This document shows positions 10,802 to 21,989 of a DNA stretch of 64,000 nt, in pieces (within the stretch, counting starts at the first letter, position 1; the number at the start of each line of letters is the position of its first letter). Under the pieces are notes generated by a model. It was not told the origin of the DNA. It worked only from the letters and a program-made list of their open reading frames with translations, and made no database searches. The translations under genes were made by a program, and so were the position numbers. The DNA comes from Nymphaea colorata. Taxonomy: Eukaryota; Streptophyta; Magnoliopsida; Nymphaeales; Nymphaeaceae. Location of the stretch: assembly GCF_008831285.2 (NCBI RefSeq), contig NC_045144.1:19793716-19857715 (forward strand), in the 5' to 3' direction.

Positions 10802-13800
10802 GGAACGGCCGCTTCCTATCTATGGGCCTTGCAATTCCAGAACTTTGAAAACAGGAACTTCAGCTGACCTCTCGATCATTGTGCTCGACCGCATGAGGAA
10901 AAAAACTAATTAATTAGAAGAGATATCAGATAAGTTTGCTTTTTTCTTATAATTTGAAACCTACTTTCTTTTATTTATAATTAGAAAAATTAGTTTTAGA
11001 ATTTTCTGAAAGCTGATTTTCTTTCATAAAACGGTTAAACACAAGTTAGGAAATAAAAAAATATGAACCAAAACAATAAGAATGTAATTTAATAATAAAA
11101 GTAAATGCTTTTCATTTTTCAAGTTGACAGATTTTATTTTACTCGAAAATTTGTCATAAAAGCACCTTTGATTAAGTTATAAGAAAAGAAAAAAAAGTAG
11201 ACAAAGTATAAATGTGTAAAGTAAGGGAACGTTCTCGCTTTCTTGTGGCACGAGAAAGAGGTTGAAAAAGGTCTGCAAGTTGAATTAGTAATGAGTTGAA
11301 GTACGTGGGCGTATTTATGATTCCTTTTTAATTTAACATTAATTAATTGTTGAAAAGTGTAATCTTATTTTTGCAACATACTTTTTAATTTAACATTAGT
11401 TAATTGTTGAAAAGTGTATTTTGTCAATTTATATATATATATAAACAACGCTTCTTAATTGATATCTTATTAAAATAAATGACAGCAAAAGATTGTCAAG
11501 TATGGGCTCAAGCAAGATTAATTTCTAATAAGGAAAATAAAAAATGTTTAGATTCATATTAAAAAATAGAACAAAAGATAATTCAGGACACCTCACGTGA
11601 AACATTATCTCTCTTTCTTTTTTGTTTTCCCCATAAGCTTTTGGACACATTCGTTCTTCTTCCGGTTGGTTATTCGAGGAGTAAAGCAAAAGAAACCTGT
11701 TTTTTTTTTATCTGCAGTCGTTGTTTTAAATCTTTTTTATATCTGCCTATTTTTTAAATCAATTAAAAAATTTCATTCTGTAGGAGGGAAAATTGTATTG
11801 CCCCTTTTTGCTTGAGTTAATATCTGACATGCTTGTTTAAATATGGAAGGAAAATATATTTCACTTTTTGCTTGGGTTAACATCTGCCATGCTTTATTTT
11901 AGTAAAATAATTATCTGAGAGTTGATTTGTTAATTCAGGTCCTCAAAGGAGGGAGGCTTAATTTTGTTTCTTTTTTTTTTGGTAAATAGAATCTTATATG
12001 TTGGCTTTATGACATGACGGTCATGGATAATTGCTCAATATTTTTAAAGATCATTTCCTTTTTTTTTTTTACATTCACGCCTCATATCATCTTTAAATTA
12101 AGAGTTTTTTTCTTGCAGATTTGGTTAGTATTTTTTGTCCTTAATATTAAGGATGATTGTTTCAAAAGGAAAAAAAATATATGTAAAACTTCATGAAAGC
12201 ATATCCACAATATCATTATGTTTTTTAACACAAAGGCACAATATAATAATATAATGCTTATGCAGGAAGTAATTATAATGAGCTTTGTTTAGAGGGTTGT
12301 TTAACTGTTGCTACTCAATGAACTTTCATTAAAAATTAAGGCAGATTTATAGAACACTGTATTATAGTATTTCATGGATTTACCCCAATTTTGGATTTAG
12401 TAGAAGAATCTTAAATTTATAACCATAATATTTTTTCTTCAAACTACCCAAGATGAGTTCTTCAAACTTCAAGTGCTTTAAAAAAGGTCAGATTTGCATT
12501 CCATTAAGAAGTTGAATTGGATCCTGCTTAAAAAATGCCATCCACTTTGATTTAGATTCTGATTGTCATTCAGTTTTAAATAAAGGGGCGTTTGATGGTT
12601 TGGAATTTTGATTCAAGAACCAAAATTTTTAGAATCATACTTCCTCCTCAAACTAAAATGAAATCAAAATTTCATGTTTCAGTTTCCTAATTGCATAAAC
12701 AAAACAATGAAACATCCTGTTTGTTTAATAACTCCAAGTAATTAAAAAAAAAATGAGCATTTTGGTTCTAAAATTCCATGATTCTAAATATATGCTACTA
12801 GAACATTACAATAATTGGACTGATCATATGCATCCAAATTCAGAAGTGAAAACTTTGATTTTAAATTGGGTTCAAACTTTTTGCAGGTAATCAGATTTGG
12901 ACAACATCGGATTTAATAAGAAATCTTCCGCATACCTAACCCTGGTAAATATTGCGCAAACTACTCAAGATAAATACTAAACTTCGGGTCTAAGATCTCA
13001 CATACTATATATATATATATATATATAGAGGGAGGGCAATTAATTAGATTCAGATAAGATATCGGACTGGAATGCTGTAAAAGGATCAGATATGGAAAAA
13101 ATGACATCGGAGTAAGAAAGCAAATCAGATCAGACTTAAGAATGACATCTGATCGGGTTCATATTTGGATTCGAGTGCTGCTTCGAATACATATCTGATC
13201 CAATTCAATTTCAAATAAATATCTTGTGCCCTCTGTCATGCGAATACGTGGGTTTAGCCCACATACCTGTATCCGATAGACGGACATGCATATCCGGATA
13301 CGGGACATGGGTGGGACACGCTAAAAAATAAACTATTAATTTAATGTTTTTTTCATTTTATTATTATTTTTGTGATGCATCCAATTATTTTCATGAACAA
13401 TCCTCTCAAATCTCTATACTTTTGTGATAAAACAAACTTTCTTATAAGAGTGAACTATTAATTTAATGTTTATTTTATTTTATTATTTTTGAGAATATAA
13501 AATTTGTCGTATCCATGTATCCAAAATTTTTAAAATTACCGTGTTTGTATCTGTATCCATATCACATATTCGTATCACCATATTCATACCCGTATCCTAC
13601 CCACACCCATGTAACATAGTTTGTGCCTGATGAGGATGAACATAAAGGAACATACAAAACACTTAATTAAGCACAAGTAATACAGGATCACGCTCCTTTA
13701 GCCTGTGTTTGATTGGCAGACAATGAGTCCCGCCAGCACACAAGTCTACAACTCACAACACCCAAATTTAGAACTCTCACATTCAAACTATTACGAGCAA

Positions 13801-13811
13801 TCAAACACACC
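10802..13811. other. Intergenic region between the two cystatin genes
   Basis: AT-rich sequence with no coding region seen. An isolated transposon end (GGGGCGTTTGATGGTTTGG) lies near 12590. A degenerate element covers about 13240-13615: the phrase GGACATGGGTGGGACACG near 13303 is mirrored by CCTACCCACACCCATGT near 13597, and between them AACTATTAATTTAATGTTT occurs twice about 122 bases apart. A TA tract lies at 13003-13028. Confidence 0.5.
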
Positions 13812-13812
13812 C
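13702..13812. mobile_element. Foldback insertion at the 3' end of cystatin 2
   Basis: Left end GCCTGTGTTTGATTGG and right end GAGCAATCAAACACACCC are inverted copies of each other. The right end abuts the TAG stop of cystatin 2. This is homologous to, but longer than, the 10290-10348 element. Confidence 0.6.
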
Positions 13813-14201
13813 TAAGGAAGGACGGTCTCAAAAGATCTAAGAACCATGGGGGCATTCGGATAGACCACCTGAGAGACAACACATCTATACACTTTGTAAG
13901 GAAGGGCGTCGGCCTGTGCCTCCATGAGAAACTGGTAGGTCGTCATGCCCAGTGCCTTCGTCGCCCATACCTGCCCTTCCAACACTTTTGTAGACACCAG
14001 TTTGGGGCCGCTGCCCTTCTTGTTGTGCTCTGCGGCCGCAAACTTGGCGGCATCGAAGAACAGTGGAGACGTCCTGGCGTCGGCGACATCCTTCCATGTC
14101 CCCGGAGTCGGGGGAGTGTAGGCGGCCCTGGCGGCGGAAGATGAAGCAGCCATGAAGAAAAGGAAGAAGAAGATGGTGGTGGAGGGGAGTTGGGTGGCCA
14201 T
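13812..14201 (-). CDS. Secreted cystatin-like protein 2 (atypical phytocystatin)
   Basis: An intronless 129-residue frame and tandem paralogue of the gene at 10337-10738, 3.46 kb away in the same orientation. The signal peptide has a phenylalanine/leucine run followed by an Ala-rich end (about residues 1-27). The mature part begins YTPPTPGTWKDVADA and carries the cystatin helix AAKFAAAEHN. It continues with VLEGQVWATKALGM, TYQFLMEAQ and VYRCVVSQVV, and ends LRSFETVLP. As in copy 1, the canonical Q-x-V-x-G loop is replaced by WATKALG and the Pro-Trp loop by YPNAPM. Both copies conserve the same departure from consensus, which argues for selection on a changed function rather than decay. Protease inhibition is therefore not established. 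Confidence 0.85.
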   Translation of the reverse strand: MATQLPSTTIFFFLFFMAASSSAARAAYTPPTPGTWKDVADARTSPLFFDAAKFAAAEHNKKGSGPKLVSTKVLEGQVWATKALGMTTYQFLMEAQADALPYKVYRCVVSQVVYPNAPMVLRSFETVLP

Positions 14202-14267
14202 GCCTGGTTGCTAGTGGCGCACCTGCTTTACTTACTGGTGGGTTCGGCAGGGTTGAGTGGAGATCAG

Positions 14268-14275
14268 TATAAATA
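14268..14275 (-). promoter_or_regulatory. TATA box of cystatin 2
   Basis: CCTATTTATACTG on the minus strand, about 67 bases upstream of the ATG and equivalent to the site in copy 1. Confidence 0.6.
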
Positions 14276-15167
14276 GGCTCGGCCGGCCCACTTGTGGCTT
14301 AACTATGGGCACAAAATTAAAGACCGCCGATGCTTTTGACCATGCACAAAATTTCAGAAACTTTCAAAGTTGAAAACTAAGCCAAGTTCTCACTGCACAC
14401 GGTTTTGTGCTCGTGGGGATGCAGGAAGAGATAAGTTTTACATTTTTTTTTTTGCATTGAAAAGAAGGGAAATTCTAATGGCGAAGAGATAGTTTAGCTT
14501 TTGTAATAATTATAATAGAAAAATCGTTGGAGAACTATATTTTATTTTTGAATTTGTAATAGGTTCAGACTCATTCTTTTGAAATGAAGGTGTGGAAAGG
14601 CTTTACCCATTCACGGCTGTCTGGTAGGCGGCCATCTGGAACTTACAAGGTTCTCCTTAATGTTCTTGGCAGCCCATCCGGTGGGCGCTCCATTTTTCCG
14701 GCCAAACTGACCGCCAGAATCCCGCCGGTCACCACGGGATCACAAACCCCAGCTTTTTCCCTGCGCAAACTCTAGCAGACGTTCTCTTTCTACTTTGCTT
14801 AGTTGAGGTTTGTTTTTGCTAGTGTCGATTTTTGTCATTAAAGTCACCCACAGTAAGATTGTTTGTAAGTAAAACAAAAAAAAAATGTCAATTTCATTTT
14901 TAAAAGTAAAACTAAAAAAATATTTCATAAATCCTTATATGAAAATTATCTGTTCGAAATTGGTCACATCTTTCTTTTCTATTTTTTCACGTACTTATTT
15001 TTAATAAGATGTCCCATATTGGGGAAGAGTCCCCAGCAGAGTTGTTGTGGACCATATGAGTATGATCTGTGTACAGTCTGCTTTTTAAAGAAAGCCTTTC
15101 TTTTTCTTGAAATAGAATATTATAATATGTTTTTTTCAAGAAGAAAAATATTCTCTTTACATGTGAA

Positions 15168-15208
<41 letters not shown>

Positions 15209-15363
15209 GGTTATTCTGTTTTTTTAGAATCACTCAGCCATGTAATTAATACTGATTTAATGTAATGAATAGTTAAAAAAACAAAGAAAAAGATGATGGG
15301 TATTTTTTATTTAATATTTATTTATGCCATTTTCTCATTTATTTTTTCCAACCATTCTTAGGA

Positions 15364-15403
<40 letters not shown>

Positions 15404-15602
15404 CATTTTGTTGAGACACAAAGGGGAGATGAAGATATAATCACAAAGGATTAGACTCGCTTCGTTGTGTTTATAAATGGAACGTTGCGTTCCAACGTCA
15501 TGTGGATTCTAGTGTGAAGTGGTCTGTGCGGTCCCACACAAACAGTGATGGATAGAAAAACAGGGTCTTCCAAAATTTTCAAACTAAATTTGGGATTTTG
15601 GC

Positions 15603-16079
15603 TAGGGATATCATTATTCTATCATGTTAAAATCAGATAAAACTCTATATTCTAATTCAAATACAAGATAAAATCAATGCATTATCTAAGTAGTCGATTT
15701 TTAAATTCATACTGTGACTTTGATCCAAACTCGACTTTTAGATCCACATCTTAATCCAATCCGAATAGACTTTTAGACATACAAACTGAATATTAACTGC
15801 ATTATGATATGTTAAGAATCGACTTTCTATGGAAATGAGACATAATATATTAATTAAAAACTGAATTTGAGTCCCAAACCAAATCTGAACCCAGCTCTGG
15901 GACATTTGCCTAAAATGAATCTGAATATCAGAATATGCATCCAATCAAACGTCATTAGATCTTAAACAGAATCCGATCCAATTTCCTAATATAATTGTCC
16001 AATTTTTTTTTGCATGCCTGATTTTTTTGAAGCAGTTTCATCAGAAGTCAGATCTGAATATAATCAATTGACATCCCTA
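15603..16079. mobile_element. Non-autonomous hAT-like element with perfect 8-bp target duplication
   Basis: The element starts TAGGGATATCA and ends TGACATCCCTA, an inverted terminal pair. It is flanked on both sides by the identical 8-bp target duplication ATTTTGGC (15595-15602 and 16080-16087). At 477 bp with no coding capacity it is a non-autonomous element. The 8-bp duplication is the hAT superfamily hallmark. A similar-sized relative with the same ends lies at 35759-36208. Confidence 0.85.
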
Positions 16080-16189
16080 ATTTTGGCAGTTAGTAGATGA
16101 AGCATCCAATCATATTTTTGTCAAGCCTATACGTCTTCGGACTTATATGCAAATAAAACACAAAACTCCAACCGGCTCAAAGCCGTGTT

Positions 16190-16320
16190 GTCTTGCACAG
16201 GAGGTTGACGCCCACGAGAATCAAACCAACAAGCATTCTCATATGTCACGCCAAATCGGCACAGAAGGTTGACGCTCACGAGAATCAAACCAACAAGCAT
16301 TCTCATATGTCACGCCAAAC
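16190..16320. repeat. 64-bp tandem duplication
   Basis: The phrase AGGTTGACGCCCACGAGAAT and the following bases up to TATGTCACGCCAAA occur twice, 64 bases apart (from 16202 and 16266), with two or three mismatches. Confidence 0.88.
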
Positions 16321-18481
16321 CCTTTGGAGATGAAATGTGAAGCTTTCTTATTATGTACAAGGGAATGAAAACGAAACTTTCTGATTATGTATGCGGGAAT
16401 TAAAGTGAGTCCAAGATGGTTGCTAGATTAATCCCCAAGGCCTAAACCATTCATGCTGATTTCTTCTAAGCAATCTATTTTCCAAAATCACTATACAAGA
16501 AGGCAGATAATAGAAGTCACAGTTTTCAAGCTTTTAGTTGAAATGGCCCTTGCCTTCCTTGATTTTGCAAGCTAGAGACTGGCTCTTATAGAAAGGCCCT
16601 CAGGTCAAAAACCATTCAACCAACCCCAGCCACCCTTTGTTAAGAAAAGGCAAAATTAGAGTTTCTACTTTTATCAAAATCTTATCTAGATTAAACAATA
16701 CCTGATTGTAGCAATGAAGGTGGAGTAGCATTCTTTGTGCAATTACTTTTGCCATGATTGGCATTAAAAATAATTTACTTTCATTATAATTGCTGGTTTC
16801 AAGGGGCATAGTGTGGCTGGTTCGCTGGTGGCACTAGTTCTATTCCAATGGCGCGCTAATTATCCGGCTTACAGGATAGAGCGGTTGATGGTATACGATT
16901 TCCACTTCAGGCCTTGAACTTAGTGTAAATGGCTATAAAGTTTAAAAATTTTCATTCATGGGCCTGTTGCGTTGTCATAATTCTAAATACATACCTCATG
17001 CCTTTGATTTTCTTGATAATGCTCAAGAGCTAATGTTTGAACACGAAAAAAAGGGTACATGTGTTAGATCAGTTCTTCATAGACAAACTTGGGATTTGTG
17101 ATCCCAAGTTAGAACCGGTTCAGTATCATGAGATCATTTTCTATGAGATGAGAAGGCTCCGGCAAGATATATGTTTGCCAAATCATTTTGAACCTAACTC
17201 ATATTCTAAATTGAGTTAAAAAAGAAAATGTTGAAGGGTAGGCCTTTGTCGGACGCCGTCAGAAAAACTGTGCCCCATCTTACGAAAATCAAATATATAG
17301 GCCCCTCATATTTATAATTATGAACAAGGGGTGGTCTATTAAATGAAAATTATCTCCTAAAACATTTGATTTCCGTGGTTCCATTTAACCTCTCCCATAT
17401 GCATCAATATATATCCAATTGAATTATTTTTTAGTTTCATATCGATGTTGACTTAATTTTTTTTAATTATTGTATGATCCAACAATTACATATAATCAGA
17501 CTATGATCCAGCGGCAGAGCCAGAAATTTTTTGTCATATGACACTAACTATATAATCAACCAATTTTCAATTGGCCTTTAAGCGAATCCAATCACTAAAA
17601 ACAAGGTTTTACAGATGAGGCATACACCCCATCAATTCATAGAACTCCATGAACATATTTTAATTTGTCCACATGAGAAAATTAAGTTAATAACGTCTTG
17701 TAGACAAGAATTAATAGTTCTATCTTACGCTTGCATGTGTAGCTAATCCAAAGCATAAACTAAATATATCATGACCTAAATATTATACTCTTCCAGCGTC
17801 TATGTGGGTGTCCATGCACACACACACATATACTCATATGATCAGAGCGGTCCATTGTGTGCAATAAATGGCCTTGATCATTTTCCTTTTCTTTCTCTCT
17901 CTCCCCAAAGCTATATATGTCTTTGGTTCGAGTCTTGGAAGGTGCTATCCTGATGGTATTGATTTCGAGAAGCCAAGCGAACGGGTTCTTGTCACCCCCT
18001 CTCCTTTCTCTCTCTTGCCCGTTTCATCTGCTTCCTCCGGCCATGGGCAAGAGAGGGAAGGGGCTTTGGGTGAAGAGAGAGGGAGTGCCCTCACCCTTGT
18101 GGAATTAAGAGTGGGAAAGAAGGAAACTCCTTGTAACTGTTTACCCATGGTTAAGTTCAACAAAGTTAGTGCCTTACTATCATTAGATAAATATGCAGGG
18201 AAGTTACAAAGATAATTAGGTAAGTGTCTAGATTCCACAAGTAACTAACTGTGAAAAAATGGTTAAAAATTTGAACCAACGTTCTGATTTAGATACTTGT
18301 GGGAAGCGTGAGAAGTGGGGGATTGCTAGAATTTTTGGCAAGTGGGGAGTTGGTTCCTGTTAGAGAGGAAGTTGCACCAACCCCTCATTTTTCTTTATAT
18401 CCCACCGTATGATCCATTGCTCTTGAATGGCTGCCGGTTTTTCTTAATTGGTGGCTCTCACTGTTGGCAGAGAGGGCGGAC

Positions 18482-20523
18482 ATGACTCCAAGAGCCATTT
18501 CTTGTTTGTGGGTAGTGCTGCCCATATGCATCCATGGCATTTTGCTTGCTGATGCTGGGAACCAGATCTTCAATGTGAAGAAGTTTGGAGCAAAGGCTGA
18601 TGGCGAAACAGATGATCGCAAGGTATGTTGTGCGTCTCTTTCGTCCTCTTGGCTTATGCTTATGTTCGGAAACTGCACTCGGGTTGAGAGACTTGGTCAC
18701 AGCCATGGCGGCACACAAATCCGAGGCTCGAACCCCGGCCCCGGGTCATCTCGCGCCATGTAGGGTTGCCAATGAAACGACATCTAAACCATGCATGGCC
18801 CTAGTCCACTCGCTTTGGGAAACTGCCTGCGTTGGCCAGGGATGGCTTGGCTTGGTTTAGATCAAAATTAACCAGTTTGCACTTGATCAGTAAGTTTAAT
18901 TCCTGCATGACAGCCAATCCCCACGACACCATGCTAAGTACTCCTTCTGTTCCACATAAAATCTTAAAACTGATCAAGATAAGTTACATGGACTAAGCAC
19001 ATCAGGCCTGATAAAATACACAAATGTACATGTCAATATTTTGATCAGTATATATATGTAAATTATATCATATTATGTATCTCGAATGCTGTCGTTCTAA
19101 CAAAAGATTATCTGTACTTCTTTGTGTATTTTGAATCACTGAATCTGTGTTTGATAGAGATAAAATCTCTCCATGCCTGTGCACTTATAATGCATGACTG
19201 ACTAATGGGTTGTCTTTTGCAGGCAGTTTTAGATGCATGGAATGCTGCCTGCGCATCAAATGGCCGGCCTCGAGTGGTTATACCGCCGGGCACATTTCTC
19301 ATTGGCCAAACCAAATTTGAGGGTCCCTGTCCCGGTGCATATCCCATTGTGGTGGAGGTGAAGGGGAAGGTCATAGCACCCACAGATCTCTCTCAGTTCT
19401 CATCAGATGATTGGATATCCTTCAGCAAGGTTCACGGCCTGGTCTTGACAGGCGGCGGCGTGTTCGACGGCAGGGGCAGCTCCGCCTGGCCGAGCAACGA
19501 CTGCCTTACATCTGCTAATTGCAAGCTCCTACCCACTGTAGGATGATAAATTTTGCTTCACAATAATCACCAAATCAATCACATCTTACTTGTGATAGCT
19601 CCATATGATTAATACTTGTTTTGGTTTTAACAGTCTCTGAAGTTCAACTTCCTCACCAACTCAACCATTCGGCGCATATCTTCAGTTGATAGCAAGTTCT
19701 TCCACATGATCATCTTCGGCTCCGAAAATGTGAAGGCCCATGATCTACGCATATCGGCACCAAGTGACAGTCCAAATACTGACGGGATCCATATTGGGGA
19801 TTCCACAGGGATCGCCGTCTCTAGATCTGTAATCGGCACCGGCGACGATTGCATATCAATTGGGCCCGGAAGCAACCTGATTACCATCTCGAATATCATA
19901 TGCGGACCAGGACATGGTATCAGGTAAGGGTGTGTTTGCATGGGCAAACTGTTTCCCGACACTTTGTCTCACATTCTGTTCCAACAAACGAACATGGGTT
20001 ATCAAAAATGTTGACTGTTGGTCTACATGCCTTCTTTTCGTATTGACTTCTGCCAACTTCAAAGAGTGAGACAGACAGAATATGATTCGTTGATGCATTG
20101 TCGATGACATAGCGTCTTAAACTGGGCACTTCGGATAACTTATCTCAGCATGTCAAACACTTTCCAAGTCAACAAGAATTCAACAGCGCTGTGGCACGGT
20201 GGGGAATACCATAGGCATGGTTTCTCTTGTGGGCAGTTGCCATATGGACCCGTATGAATTTAGTTAATTTATTTACATATAGATGCCTCCACACAATTTA
20301 ATGTATCACATATTGACAGCTGCCACATGGATGATGAACCCATCATTTATTATGACATTTATAATTCAGCCATTATATATTAGTGCTCTTCAACCATACA
20401 TTTTCATGGGACTATGATTGAGTTTTTCTTGAACTTATCCCCAAAAGCATCTCTAGTACTAGTGGCATTCTCCTCTTCCTATAGTACATCTAAAATCCTG
20501 TAGCTAATACTAGATTTGTGACG

Positions 20524-20561
<38 letters not shown>

Positions 20562-21989
20562 TCCTTAGATTTCTCCATCTAGATTAAGACAAAGCAATCC
20601 TCTGGCCTTTCAACAGTGTGTTTAATTATGCTCGTCTGATGCGGTTATGATTAGATAGAGTTAGGGATGACTGAGAATTTCAGCTCATACATATGAACTG
20701 GTGATTCAAGTTTTTTAAAGTAATCCCCAGCCATCCCATCTAACATGATAAAAAGTTAAGTGAAAAATAAGAAAAAAAAGGTGATGGGTAGTTTTCGTAT
20801 ATAATGTTAGTTTGAATATTTTTCTTTTTGTCTTTTCTTTTTTTCAACCATTCATATGCTTTAAATGAATGACCCTGTTGCCTGAGTTGAATAACCATAG
20901 TCATCGTTTACTCATTATATATGTATATATATAATTGAATTCCTGAATTAACTTATAATTTGCTTGTTACTTTTTCAGTGTTGGTAGCCTTGGGAAGTAT
21001 CGAGATGAGAAGGATGTGACAGACTTAAGAGTGAGGAATTGCACCTTTAGAAATACCACAAATGGTTTGAGGATTAAGACGTGGCCGGCATCAGGTGTTC
21101 TTCACGCCAAAAATTTCACATTCGAAGATATTATCATGAAGAACGTCCACAATCCCATCATCATCGACCAAAAGTATTGCCCATATGATTCTTGCCCTAC
21201 CGAGGTAGGCCACTGCAAGCGTTTATTGAGCACCCCTGACCCTCTTGTTCAGTACATTCTATCGAGATTAATGCATTTAATAAATTTCTATAACAAAAAG
21301 TTATTAAATTTCGACATTTCTTGTTTTTTTTTTCTGAATACAAAAATATTTTGTAGATATACCAATTAAAAGGGTACCCATGTCATTTTTAACTGTTTAG
21401 ATATTTGAAATTAAAAAATCTTATTTTTAATTAATCTACATGTTTTTTCATTTTTCTTCTGAAAAACAATTGGTACTTAACTATATTGGCAACGCAACTA
21501 AGGGCAGAAATACGTGGGGTGTCCGTTGGGTGTATGTTTCATGAGGTTCACTCTTTAAAACTTTAATTCAGTTGTTAGAAGTAGGTGGACCTTGGTCTAG
21601 TTATATGGAACAGTCTCGTATTACGGCCACCTTTTTTATCTTTCCGGTCGGCATCTGAATTAGAACACTGTTCAGGTCTATTCTGCTACTGTAGATTCTA
21701 TCAATGGTAGATGCAGTTTTAGTTCTTGACTGTAATCTCCATGCTGATCTAAAAACAGGAAGCGCCATCGAAGGTGAAGATCAGCAACGTGAATTTCAGG
21801 AACGTGAAAGGAACATCGACATCGCAAGTGGCCGTGAATCTCATCTGCAGCAAGGCGTTCCCCTGCGAGGGGGTGACGCTCAGCGACATCGATTTGAAGT
21901 ACAACGGAGAGGAAGGGAAGGCCACCTCCAGCTGCTTCAACGTTAATGGATTCTCTTCTGGGACACAAGTCCCACCTCCTTGTGTGTAG
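18482..21989 (+). CDS. Exopolygalacturonase-like pectinase (glycoside hydrolase family 28, pollen-type)
   Basis: Five exons: 18482-18622, 19223-19537, 19634-19923, 20979-21204 and 21759-21989. All introns are GT-AG and the joined frame is 400 residues, the normal length. The first ~25 residues (ISCLWVVLPICIHGILLADA region) form a signal peptide, so the enzyme is secreted to the cell wall. The mature protein starts IFNVKKFGAKADGETDD. All GH28 motifs are intact: SPNTDGIHIG, GTGDDCISIG (catalytic Asp pair), CGPGHGISVGSLG (catalytic His) and RIKTWP. It should hydrolyse alpha-1,4-galacturonan in pectin. The exon layout and the phrases VVIPPGTFLIG, SDDWISFSKVHGL and IIIDQKYCPY match pollen exopolygalacturonases from memory, so tip growth or pollen-tube wall loosening is the likely setting, by inference. 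The ATG at 18482 is used because the in-frame upstream codons start with TTG, not ATG. Confidence 0.94.
20528..20560. repeat. (TA)n microsatellite in polygalacturonase intron 3
   Basis: About 16 TA units inside the 1-kb third intron. Confidence 0.9.

Larger units (their letters stand above)
14276..18481. other. Intergenic region upstream of the polygalacturonase gene
   Basis: It contains TA tracts at 15172-15203 and 15368-15401, the complete hAT-like element at 15603-16079 and a 64-bp tandem repeat at 16190-16320. A likely transposon end begins near 17513 (CAGCGGCAGAGCCAGAAATTT) and matches the left end of the 52312 element. Positions 17868-18215 hold an open frame of 115 residues with no recognisable similarity; it looks non-coding. 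The promoter of the polygalacturonase gene should lie in the last few hundred bases; TTTATATCCC near 18395 is a weak TATA candidate. Confidence 0.5.

Noticed and set aside
13885-14097. Out-of-frame ORFs over both cystatins (here and at 10392-10637)
   Set aside because: Shadow frames of the GC-rich cystatin coding regions.
17924-17940. GGTTCGAGTCTT, like a tRNA or SINE B box (a similar phrase lies near 18721)
   Set aside because: No A box at the right distance and no cloverleaf could be drawn, so no tRNA or SINE call was made.
17868-18215. 115-residue frame with a hydrophobic start upstream of the polygalacturonase gene
   Set aside because: No family features or conserved motif, and open frames of similar length lie on both strands over the same low-complexity CT/GA stretch.
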